A stretch of DNA of 64,000 nucleotides from assembly GCA_007692495.1 (NCBI GenBank), contig REBZ01000106.1, positions 124,001-188,000 of the forward strand, written 5' to 3'. The notes under the pieces are model-generated. The model searched no databases, was not told the origin of the DNA, and saw only the letters and a program-made list of their open reading frames with translations. The translations under genes were made by a program, and so were the position numbers. How positions within the stretch are numbered: the stretch's first letter is position 1; each line of letters begins with the position of its first letter. This DNA comes from Alkalicoccus sp. Lineage in GTDB: Bacteria; Bacillota; Bacilli; Bacillales; Salisediminibacteriaceae. Of this stretch, positions 10,352 through 18,954 are shown piece by piece.

Positions 10352-10407
10352 TGTTTTACACCCCCGCTTTTTATATTATATAGGGGATTCACTCTGTGAT
10401 CAAAAAA

Positions 10408-13400
10408 CTAGTCCTGTTTCAGAGGAGAAGACGGCAGCATATCGAAGTCGTTCTTTTTCGAGCGTATAAAAGACAGCTGTTCTTCATCCATAAGCAGTTC
10501 ATATTTATCCTGCTCCCTTTTCAAGGACTGTATTACTTCCCGTCGCGTCGTTTCAGTAATTTCTTTTACAGCTTCATGCAGCACTTCCTGTGTTTCGAAT
10601 TCTTTTTTCTGCAGAACATCCGTCACCCGCTCCATCGCATCCTGAACGACTGCATCTTTCAGTTCTTTACTTTTATCCTGCTCAAAAAATTCTTTTTTAT
10701 TTTTCAGAAATGACTTGTAGCGTTCAATATTCTCAAGAAGGCTCACTGGTTCAAGCGGCGTTCTGATCCCCGTCTGAAAGGATGGTCTCGGAAAATGAAA
10801 TCCGCTGACTCTTTTTTGCAGATCCTGCTCGTACGTATCACACCAGCTTCTGAACAGCCGCTGAATCGCATGGTCGAGCCGGATCGATACCGCTTCCCAT
10901 TCCTGCCTTAAAAACTGTTCGCCTGTTGCAGACCAGTCCGTTAATGCCTGCTCCAGCTGCTGCTGAAGAGCTTTCCTGTTTTCTGCAGTAAGGACAGAAA
11001 CGTTCACCGAATTTTGATAATAATCATGAAGGACATAGCTCATACGTTTTCTTAAATAGAGGGAAAGCTGTTCCAATTCTCTAAGTGCGTCCCGTTCCAC
11101 GTACTGAAACGACTGGGCGGAAACTTCTTTGATTTCCTCTTCAATGATCTGTTTTTCTTCATTCAGAAGAGTTTTTCTTTCCGATGATTCCTGCGTCATA
11201 TAATTTTCAAAATGCTGAAGACGGTAGTAGAGTCTCTCAGCTTCCGACTGGATAAGCTGGAGACCAAGCTGTTTCAGCTCTGCAAGCACATTATCATAAA
11301 AGTGTGATGAAAATACAGCGAAGGAATCATCTCCGCTTTCAGGGTTTAACGCGAGTTTACTCGAAACGTGATACAATCTCGGATTTGTAAAACCGTTTTC
11401 CTTCAGCTGGGTGGAAACGTGCCGCCTTACCTGTTTCAGCTCCTGATCAGTTTCTGCCAGGTCACTAGCATTAATAACAAAATATAATTTATCGTTTGTA
11501 AAGCTTTCATTAACCGAGCTGACCTGCTGGAGAAAATACTGATCTGCTTTTGAAAAAGCATGGTTATAATATGTCAGATAAAAAATGGCATCAGAAGCTT
11601 CCAGCTGTTTAAAAGCTACATTCGTATGTCTTCCGTGGATCGAATTCACACCGGGAGTATCTACCAGAATTATTCCTTCGCGGGTCAGCCCGCAGTCGTA
11701 ATACATTGTTACTTCATCAACGAGACAGGCTGTTTCTTCATCCGCAATGTAGGGGGCAAGCCTCTCAATTTCCGTCCTTTCCGAGGTTCCTACCGCCTGC
11801 TGCTTTTCGCGGAGGCTTTTCTGAAGAATTTTCAAATAATCCACGCTCGACTTCTGCTGCTTTGTCAGTCTCGTCAAGTCCCGGTAATTCCATTTCGGAA
11901 GAGAGTCAATATCCAGATCCTGCCTTAACGACCTTCCAACAGAACGAATTTCTTCTGAAAGGCGGGTCCGGTCCTTGAAGTGAACGACCGCCTCCATATG
12001 CCCGTACTCCTCGTCCGGACGCCGGACGGTATTGACAGTAGCAGTCGTAGGGTGTGGAGAAACAGGCATGATATCCTCCCCGAGCAGTGCATTCGCAAAA
12101 CTTGATTTACCTGCACTGAAAGCCCCAAAAAGCGAAATCGTAAAGGATGATTTATTATAACTTTCAATCGTCTGCTGAAGTGATTCTCCCTCTTCCCGAA
12201 ATAAAGAGTGGTCTGTAAAATCCTCTTTCCATGAAGAAAGCTGCTGAATCCACGGGGCGACTGCCTCCTCCTGAAGGATGACTTTACTTTCCGGTGCAGT
12301 TTCTTCTTCGTCCAAACTTTCATCAGACGCTTCTGCAAGGTCAATACTCTGCCAGAAAAACTCTTCTTCTGATTCCCCGGCGCTCTGAATATCACTTAAT
12401 AGATCTTCCAGAGGCTTTACCGAGCCGGCTCTCGGTTTGTATCTTTCTGCTTCTTTCAAGAGAAGATCTGCTTTATTTTGAATAGAAAGAAGCTCCTCGT
12501 GGTACGCTTCCAGCTCCTGAAGCTGTTTCTTTTTTTCGGTAAGCCCGCTGATCTCTGCTTCCTTCCGCGGTTTGATTCCCTTAATGTACAAATAAAGCAG
12601 TTCTCCGCCTTTTCTTTTTACGTCTCTTACAATCTGGTCATTCATCTGCCTTGTCAGCGTATAAATATATTCTCTGTTCGTTGATTTGGAAGTAACCCAG
12701 CTGTCAATCCATTCCTCGGTGATCTGCATATCCAGCTCCTGCATCGCCTGCAGAAAATCTTCCTTGTTTGCCAGCTCCTGAACCGGTACACGGCGGAAAT
12801 AATCTTCTACATAATAAATCAGCTGGGATTTCAGATTGTCGTTTACCTCCACTGTCAGCTGACGAAGCCTTTTCTGCTGTTCCTCTTTAGTTTTTCTTCC
12901 GGAAAAAAGCACCCCGACTTTAAACTGTTTCTGTTTGGAATGAACAAATCGTTCCACTAGCTCCGTAGTTGTCGACGGGAACAAATGCACGTTATCATAC
13001 AGACGCTTCATTTCCTGCTCATAAGCTTCCTCCAGAAGTTCCTCATACTTTTCTGCCTGCTCCAGTTTTTCATTAACAGAGGACACTTCCTCGACTTCTG
13101 AGGAGGCAAAACCGGCATCTTCTGCACGCTGCAGCACTTCCTGTCTTTTTTCTTCCACATCCGACCGCAGCCGTTCTGTAAGAGCTTCATAAAATCCTTT
13201 TTTCAGCGCCTGCTGAGCTGGATCGGTAAAAGCCGGGCTTTCCTGAAGAATCGCCTTGATTTTATTTTTAAAGGCGGCAAATTCATTCAGCGAGTGCTCC
13301 GGCTCTTTCATAGTTGTAAAGAAAAACTGAACGTAGCGGATATGCCATTCTTCAAATACTTCATCTATACGGCTGCGGAAGTCTTCAACGGACATTTCTT

Positions 13401-13974
13401 TTTCGTCATGCTTGTCCACCTGATTGATGACGATAAAAATAGGTTTGCCTGATTCGGAAAGCTGTTTTAAAAAGTGAAGATTCGTTTCCGACTGCACATG
13501 GTTGTAATCCATGACATAAACAATCGCATCCGTCGAATACAGCTGTTCAGCGGTTACTTTCGCATGGGTGGGATCAGTCGAATCCACTCCGGGCGTATCT
13601 GCGATAACTCCATTGGCAGAGAGAAAAGAAATTGGTGCTGAAATGTGAATTTCACGGATCTCTCCTTCTTTTCCCCACTCTTTTATTTCACGCCACGGAA
13701 GTTCTCCGGTATAGGAATGGAGAATGCGGCTCTCCGGACCGAGAACTTTGAGACCAAACTCCCCTTTCGTTATTTTTATCACGTTGGCACTCGTCGGTAT
13801 CGGACTCGTCGGAAGCACCTCAGCTCCTACGAGTGCGTTTAACAGCGTTGATTTCCCTGCGGAAAAATGTCCGCAGAAAGCGATCTCAAAAACGCCGCTT
13901 GATCTTTTTTCTTCTATTTTTCTCAGGCGTTCTTCCTCCTGAGGGGTCAAATGCAGAGTTTCCAGTTCTATCAT
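10408..13974 (-). CDS. dynA: Bacterial dynamin family protein, tandem two-GTPase fusion (DynA/YpbR-like)
   Basis: Two P-loops (GHFSAGKSTLLNAL and GAFSAGKSSFANAL), two DTPGV motifs, about 1190 aa. Confidence 0.92.
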   Translation of the reverse strand: MIELETLHLTPQEEERLRKIEEKRSSGVFEIAFCGHFSAGKSTLLNALVGAEVLPTSPIPTSANVIKITKGEFGLKVLGPESRILHSYTGELPWREIKEWGKEGEIREIHISAPISFLSANGVIADTPGVDSTDPTHAKVTAEQLYSTDAIVYVMDYNHVQSETNLHFLKQLSESGKPIFIVINQVDKHDEKEMSVEDFRSRIDEVFEEWHIRYVQFFFTTMKEPEHSLNEFAAFKNKIKAILQESPAFTDPAQQALKKGFYEALTERLRSDVEEKRQEVLQRAEDAGFASSEVEEVSSVNEKLEQAEKYEELLEEAYEQEMKRLYDNVHLFPSTTTELVERFVHSKQKQFKVGVLFSGRKTKEEQQKRLRQLTVEVNDNLKSQLIYYVEDYFRRVPVQELANKEDFLQAMQELDMQITEEWIDSWVTSKSTNREYIYTLTRQMNDQIVRDVKRKGGELLYLYIKGIKPRKEAEISGLTEKKKQLQELEAYHEELLSIQNKADLLLKEAERYKPRAGSVKPLEDLLSDIQSAGESEEEFFWQSIDLAEASDESLDEEETAPESKVILQEEAVAPWIQQLSSWKEDFTDHSLFREEGESLQQTIESYNKSSFTISLFGAFSAGKSSFANALLGEDIMPVSPHPTTATVNTVRRPDEEYGHMEAVVHFKDRTRLSEEIRSVGRSLRQDLDIDSLPKWNYRDLTRLTKQQKSSVDYLKILQKSLREKQQAVGTSERTEIERLAPYIADEETACLVDEVTMYYDCGLTREGIILVDTPGVNSIHGRHTNVAFKQLEASDAIFYLTYYNHAFSKADQYFLQQVSSVNESFTNDKLYFVINASDLAETDQELKQVRRHVSTQLKENGFTNPRLYHVSSKLALNPESGDDSFAVFSSHFYDNVLAELKQLGLQLIQSEAERLYYRLQHFENYMTQESSERKTLLNEEKQIIEEEIKEVSAQSFQYVERDALRELEQLSLYLRKRMSYVLHDYYQNSVNVSVLTAENRKALQQQLEQALTDWSATGEQFLRQEWEAVSIRLDHAIQRLFRSWCDTYEQDLQKRVSGFHFPRPSFQTGIRTPLEPVSLLENIERYKSFLKNKKEFFEQDKSKELKDAVVQDAMERVTDVLQKKEFETQEVLHEAVKEITETTRREVIQSLKREQDKYELLMDEEQLSFIRSKKNDFDMLPSSPLKQD

Positions 13975-14132
13975 GCGTATACCTCCTCCTTTTCTCTCTA
14001 ACTATATCGAAAATGATGGAAAATTGAAATAAGCTGCTGCACAGCTTATAAAAGGCACTGCCTTTATTTAAGCACTTTTCATAAGATATACTGGGAGAAG
14101 TACTATATTTTTCCCGATGTCTGCTTTAAGCT

Positions 14133-14149
14133 GCCGGAATTAATCCGGC
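14133..14149. repeat. Palindrome GCCGGAATTAATCCGGC followed by A/T run
   Basis: Perfect dyad upstream of ORF 14183-14515; terminator-like or operator-like. Confidence 0.4.
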
Positions 14150-14182
14150 AAAAAATTTTATCTTATATAACTTCATCCGGAG

Positions 14183-14515
14183 GTGAAAATGATGGTGGAC
14201 CGGATCGTGCTCGGCTGTTTCAGCGGACTGCTGCTGTTTTATTTGTTTTTTTCGGCCGCCGATTATTCCAGGGAGCCTTATTTTGCAGCTGTTTTATTTA
14301 TTTTTGCGTTTTCTTTCATCGGTTTTTTCGTCTTTTATCCGGTCATTACTTCGTTCTGGTTTTTTACAGGAGCAGGCATTAACGCCGTGCTGATTGTCTT
14401 ACTGCCGCTTGAGTACGGAAGATACCTTCCTGCCATACTGCTTTTAATGCTGACCGCAGCCGCAGCCGCTGCCTTTATGCTCCTGCATCCGTCACAGAAG
14501 AAAGACCGCCGTTAA
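14183..14515 (+). CDS. Hypothetical small membrane protein
   Basis: RBS ggaggtgaaa upstream; hydrophobic TM segments. Confidence 0.6.
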   Translation: MKMMVDRIVLGCFSGLLLFYLFFSAADYSREPYFAAVLFIFAFSFIGFFVFYPVITSFWFFTGAGINAVLIVLLPLEYGRYLPAILLLMLTAAAAAAFMLLHPSQKKDRR

Positions 14516-15844
14516 CGTTCCGATTAATCCGTACATTATGGCGAAAGGCATATTCCTCCACGTAATACGGTACGGGTTTTGCAGAGTATTTGCTGCAGTA
14601 AGGGTCACCGTTACACCATATGTCCCCACCGTAGCTGTGGCCAGGGCTCCCGTAACGAGAACAATCGCAAAACTGAGGGGATTGGCTGCAGCAAAAAGCG
14701 GCGTCACAGCTTCCACAAGGACCGCAATTACAGCTATCGGATGAATGCCTGTCATACTTAAGAGAAGATAAGCCCCCTGAATCATAAACAGAGCAATCCA
14801 CGGAGTATCTTCTACTGCCAGAAACGGGGCCTGAATAATCTCCAACAGAGGGGTTTCATTCAACACAGAAGAAAAGAAAGCGAGAGAAACAAACAATAAA
14901 ATGAAATTCTGCATATGGGAGGCGCGTGTTTTCCAGAGCGGAACGCTCAGTTTAAAAAAACTTCTCGCACGGCGGATAACCAGTGCCCACAGAAAAGCAA
15001 ACGGAAATATGACGAGAGTTACCGTTAAAATAAAATTCAGCTGAAAAAAGTTTCCGATCGCAACAATACATATTAGAAACACCGTAAGAGCAGCTGCCAG
15101 CTGCAGCAAATCGGGCAGAAGCCTTTTTGGAGCGGACCCTGATGCATCTGAAATATAGGAAGTATTCCGCCAGCGGTTCCTGCCGACTATTCCATCAAGG
15201 GATAAAGTAAGGAAGGAGACGAGCATCAGCCACGGAAGCATTGTAAAATAACTGACTCCTGTGGCGTCCACACTGATGGCAACAAGAATTTCCATCGGAC
15301 TCCAGCAGAGTGCCGCGGCAAACCCGCGGAGTGTCGTTCTGGCAATAAAACTCTGCTGCACTTTAGTTTCCAATGCTTTGAGGTTCTCCCTTAATACACC
15401 CTGGCTCAGACTGAGAGCGGAAAGGTTTATAAATGCCGTAAGAATATAGGAAACAGCCAGTGCCCTCGGATAAAGCTGACCGAGACTTGATACGTCGGAA
15501 GCAAGCATCGTATTGATCCGCCGGTCATATCTGCCGGCTCTGACCGCACCGGACATCCAGGGGAGCATAAAGAGAAGCGATAACAGAGCCAGATTATCAT
15601 TAACATACAGTATGCTTTCCCACACCGGAAGGTTATATCTCCAGATCAGAATGATTCCTGTACCGCTGAACACAGCTGAAAGTATCCGGAAGAGACCGGA
15701 GGCATAACGGACGGAGACGAAAAACAGCAGCAGAACCAGGGCGGCGAGAAGTTCGCGGACTCCGGGAATATAGAAAAAAAGAGTGGATATGTATAAAACG
15801 ACTACTACAGAAAACAGGAGGTAGTGGCTGTCCCGCTGGATCAT
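14492..15844 (-). CDS. Multi-TM membrane protein, putative ion/organic acid transporter-like; paralog of 16719-18086
   Basis: Shares RgFAaaLcWSP, HPI(A/V)VI and C-terminal (K/R)NM patterns with the other copy. Confidence 0.75.
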   Translation of the reverse strand: MIQRDSHYLLFSVVVVLYISTLFFYIPGVRELLAALVLLLFFVSVRYASGLFRILSAVFSGTGIILIWRYNLPVWESILYVNDNLALLSLLFMLPWMSGAVRAGRYDRRINTMLASDVSSLGQLYPRALAVSYILTAFINLSALSLSQGVLRENLKALETKVQQSFIARTTLRGFAAALCWSPMEILVAISVDATGVSYFTMLPWLMLVSFLTLSLDGIVGRNRWRNTSYISDASGSAPKRLLPDLLQLAAALTVFLICIVAIGNFFQLNFILTVTLVIFPFAFLWALVIRRARSFFKLSVPLWKTRASHMQNFILLFVSLAFFSSVLNETPLLEIIQAPFLAVEDTPWIALFMIQGAYLLLSMTGIHPIAVIAVLVEAVTPLFAAANPLSFAIVLVTGALATATVGTYGVTVTLTAANTLQNPYRITWRNMPFAIMYGLIGTLTAVFLL

Positions 15845-16665
15845 CCGGACTTACCTCGTGTTTTTTTCACAACAATCTTTTCCATAATCCGCATCGGCAG
15901 CCATTTGTCGAGCAGGGCATATATTCCCGCTCCGGCCCCGACACGATAAAGGAAGGCCGGCTTTTTCATTTCGGAAATCCTGACGATCGTTTTTATGACC
16001 GCTTTTGGATCCGCTGCTTTTACAGAAGTATGTTCAACTTTTTCTTTCAGGTACTTTTCCAGTTCTTCATAATCCTCTCCATCGTAATACGAAGCAGTAT
16101 CCCTGCTTTTATCCCATATAGCTGTTTTAAACGAAGCAATTTCAAGCAGGGTGACATGAATGGCCAGCGGAAGCAGTTCAAAACGGAGAGACTGGCTCAT
16201 ACCGCGTAGAGCAAATTTAGAGGCGGCGTAAGCTCCCACCCCCGGGAGACCGATCCGCCCGCTCACGCTTCCCATTTGAATAATCTTTGCATCGCTGCTT
16301 TTTTTCAGCAGTGGAAGTGCAAGCCTCGTCACAGACGCAGTCCCGGTCACATTTACATTGAACTGATGTTCCCAGTCACTGTCAGCCAGCGCTTCCTGCA
16401 CCCCGCCCTGACACATGCCGGCATTGTTGATCAGTACATCTATTCTCGAATATTCTTCTGCTATTTTCTTCATCACAGCGTGCCTGTCTTCTTTCACTGT
16501 TACATCCATACGATAAACAGCCGCTGCCCCTTCCCGGTAAAGGCTGTTCATGTCCTCCTCTTTCCGCACACACGCAATAACGATGCTGTCTTCTTTGAAT
16601 TGATGAACTATCTTACGGCCGAAGCCCCCGGCTGCACCAGTTACTACTATAATACGATCTTTCAT
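15841..16665 (-). CDS. SDR family oxidoreductase
   Basis: VVTGAAGGFGRKI, NNAGM and YAASKFALRG motifs; start placed at ATG with RBS gaaaggaggc, shorter than the ORF track. Confidence 0.92.
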   Translation of the reverse strand: MKDRIIVVTGAAGGFGRKIVHQFKEDSIVIACVRKEEDMNSLYREGAAAVYRMDVTVKEDRHAVMKKIAEEYSRIDVLINNAGMCQGGVQEALADSDWEHQFNVNVTGTASVTRLALPLLKKSSDAKIIQMGSVSGRIGLPGVGAYAASKFALRGMSQSLRFELLPLAIHVTLLEIASFKTAIWDKSRDTASYYDGEDYEELEKYLKEKVEHTSVKAADPKAVIKTIVRISEMKKPAFLYRVGAGAGIYALLDKWLPMRIMEKIVVKKTRGKSG

Positions 16666-16718
16666 ACCGTGCCTCCTTTCATGTATGATACGATAAAGCT
16701 GACTGGACAGAGAAGGGA

Positions 16719-18086
16719 GTGAGGATCCTGGCAAAACCGTTTCAGATTCTTGGATACACCGCCTATATAACAGCTTTTATCTTTCTTTTGGATACCGCTG
16801 TAAGAGCAGATATGTCCCTTGTATACGGTCTGCTTTCCCTTCTGCTGCTGATTGCGGCTTTTCTGCTTATTTCGATACCTAATAAGCTTATTATACTGCT
16901 CCTGACAGGCAGTGCCTCCCTCATCTTCATTCAGGAAGGTACCGGCCTGCGGGAAGCAGCTTCTGCCTTTGGTACGAATGCTAATATACTGGCTCTTTTT
17001 CTCCTTATTCCCCTTGCAGGTACATATATGAGCTACACAGGATATTTAACGAGTCTCAAACAGTTTATTGTTAAGCGGAGCACTGTTTCCGGAAGCCATC
17101 CCTATCGTCTCAGCTTCCTGCTGACGCTGAGCATCGGTTTTATACTTAATTACGGTTCACTCGCCATTATACGGCAGATTGCTGATGAAAGCTTCCGGTC
17201 CTTCCGTGAAAAACAGCTCACGCTGCATATGATGAGAGCTTTTGCCTGCTGTATGCTCTGGTCCCCGTATTTTGTCAACGTCGGACTCATTACAGCACTG
17301 TTTGATGTTTCCTGGTTTTCTATCGGAGTCTTCGGAATGATGATGGCATTGATTTACGCGTTGACTGCAGCTTTTTGGCTCCGATTCACCAGTTTCAGCC
17401 AGGAACGAATCGTGGAAAACAAACCGGAGCCCACGGAAAGGCCGGCATCGATTCTGCCGCTGCTCCGCTTCGGAGGGATTTTTACGGGATTATCCTTTCT
17501 TTTATACTATATGTTCGATGTCTCGATGATAGTCATTGTCTGTACAACAGCTGTGCTTCTTCCCGCAATATACGCCCTCCTGAAAAAAGAAGCCAACGGC
17601 TATTATGCAGAACTTATTAAAGATTCATCCCACGCTTTTTTCCGGCTGAGAAACGAACTTTCCATCTTTATAGCTTCCGGCTTTTTCGGAACCGCTGTCT
17701 CCTCCACTGATGCGGGTACAGTAATTTCCAGCCAGCTCGCTGCATGGACTTCCGGATCGGTCCTGCTGTTTACAGTAATCATCATAGTTGTTACTACTAT
17801 GTTTGCGCTTATCGGCTTTCATCCAATAGTCATCATTATCGGTATAGGCAGTTCCCTGAACCTGGAAGCTCTGCAGATCAGTCCCGAGTATGCTTCGCTT
17901 CTCCTGCTTGCTGCATGGACTACTGCTACACAGGTTTCTCCTTTTGCCGGACAAATTCTCATGTCTTCCAGGCTGATGAAGGTTACACCTCTGGAAATAT
18001 CCAGAAAGAATATGGGGTTCACTGCCTTTGCAGGAACACTGCTCGTCCTGTTTCTTTACAGCCTTCATCTTACAGGGATGCTGTAA
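16719..18086 (+). CDS. Multi-TM membrane protein, paralog of 14492-15844
   Basis: Shared MRAFACCMLWSPYFVNVG, GFHPIVIIIG and SRKNMGF patterns. Confidence 0.75.
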   Translation: MRILAKPFQILGYTAYITAFIFLLDTAVRADMSLVYGLLSLLLLIAAFLLISIPNKLIILLLTGSASLIFIQEGTGLREAASAFGTNANILALFLLIPLAGTYMSYTGYLTSLKQFIVKRSTVSGSHPYRLSFLLTLSIGFILNYGSLAIIRQIADESFRSFREKQLTLHMMRAFACCMLWSPYFVNVGLITALFDVSWFSIGVFGMMMALIYALTAAFWLRFTSFSQERIVENKPEPTERPASILPLLRFGGIFTGLSFLLYYMFDVSMIVIVCTTAVLLPAIYALLKKEANGYYAELIKDSSHAFFRLRNELSIFIASGFFGTAVSSTDAGTVISSQLAAWTSGSVLLFTVIIIVVTTMFALIGFHPIVIIIGIGSSLNLEALQISPEYASLLLLAAWTTATQVSPFAGQILMSSRLMKVTPLEISRKNMGFTAFAGTLLVLFLYSLHLTGML

Positions 18087-18130
18087 ATACCGTTCTGGTT
18101 CACACTTATTTGTTCTTTCCCTTAAAATCA

Positions 18131-18170
18131 AAAAAGACCAGCCCCGGTTATATTTCGGCTGGTCTTTTTA
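18131..18170. terminator. Bidirectional terminator
   Basis: aaaaagaccagcc ... ggctggtcttttt, 13-bp perfect arms between convergent genes. Confidence 0.9.
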
Positions 18171-18377
18171 TTATGCTTTTTCTACAAGCTCATATTCCGT
18201 ATGTCGGAGTACGGTTCTCGGTTTTGCTCCATCCTCATCCCGGTTTTCCATTTCCACAGATATGGAATTTGTATATGGTGAAATCACTTTTGCAAGTTCC
18301 CCTTTATAGTCACCGGCTGTAACGAGCACCTGATCACCGGACTGGACCAGTTCTTCTTCCTGTTCTTCTTCGGCCAT
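18171..18377 (-). CDS. DUF2187 (YkvS-like, KOW-like) small protein
   Basis: GDQVLVTAGDYKGELAKVISPYTNSISVEM; likely start MAEEEQEEE internal to ORF. Confidence 0.72.
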   Translation of the reverse strand: MAEEEQEEELVQSGDQVLVTAGDYKGELAKVISPYTNSISVEMENRDEDGAKPRTVLRHTEYELVEKA

Positions 18378-18457
18378 CTTTCTTCTCTCCCTTCCAACTG
18401 TACGTTCTTTCAAGGTGATAATACACGCTTCTATTTACAAGGTCAACTAAAGTTATA

Positions 18458-18757
18458 TTACGTTCTTGAACTGGAGATTGTCATCGCATCCAGATTAAGC
18501 TTTGCTCCGGTCATCAGAAGAAAATCCAGTCCGACCACCCCATCTTCCTCGAGTTCATCGAGTTCAACAGAAAAACTGCTTACTTTTAATGGCCCGATGC
18601 TTACAGCATCCAGCACGTCGTGCGGGACTTTCTTTCGGTTAAAAACAGTGGAGCGTCTCCCGGTATCGATAAGAACTCGAAACGTTTCATACTCCCCGTG
18701 TATTTTAACTCTGGCTTCTGTATACAGACGTCCATCTTTTTTTTCAAGTGATTTCAT
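18458..18757 (-). CDS. Small retropepsin-like (clan AA) aspartic protease-like protein, 99 aa
   Basis: FRVLIDTGRRSTVF (DTG) and GVVGLDFLLMTGAKLNL (G-hG-D-h) motifs; start at ATG with RBS aaggggg. Confidence 0.68.
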   Translation of the reverse strand: MKSLEKKDGRLYTEARVKIHGEYETFRVLIDTGRRSTVFNRKKVPHDVLDAVSIGPLKVSSFSVELDELEEDGVVGLDFLLMTGAKLNLDAMTISSSRT

Positions 18758-18954
18758 TATGTACTCCCCCTTCAGGATAACATGCATAAGTACTGCTTTT
18801 CTGTCATTATACATAATTTTTCCTCTAAAAAACAGAGGGCCGAACTTTACAACCAGTAATTTCATCACAGCTTTCTGTCACTGTGCACGCCGGGCACTTT
18901 TTCTGTTCCGATGTAATCCGTTTGCTACATTCGAGCCTCCGGACCAGGTATCGT

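Noticed and set aside
10408-13974. Double dynamin as a novel architecture
   Set aside because: Tandem-fused bacterial dynamins (DynA of B. subtilis) are already described.
17625-18322. Long overlapping ORFs (168 aa -, 192 aa +) over the second transporter-like gene
   Set aside because: Out-of-frame shadows of a membrane protein gene; Ser/Cys/His-rich low-plausibility sequences.
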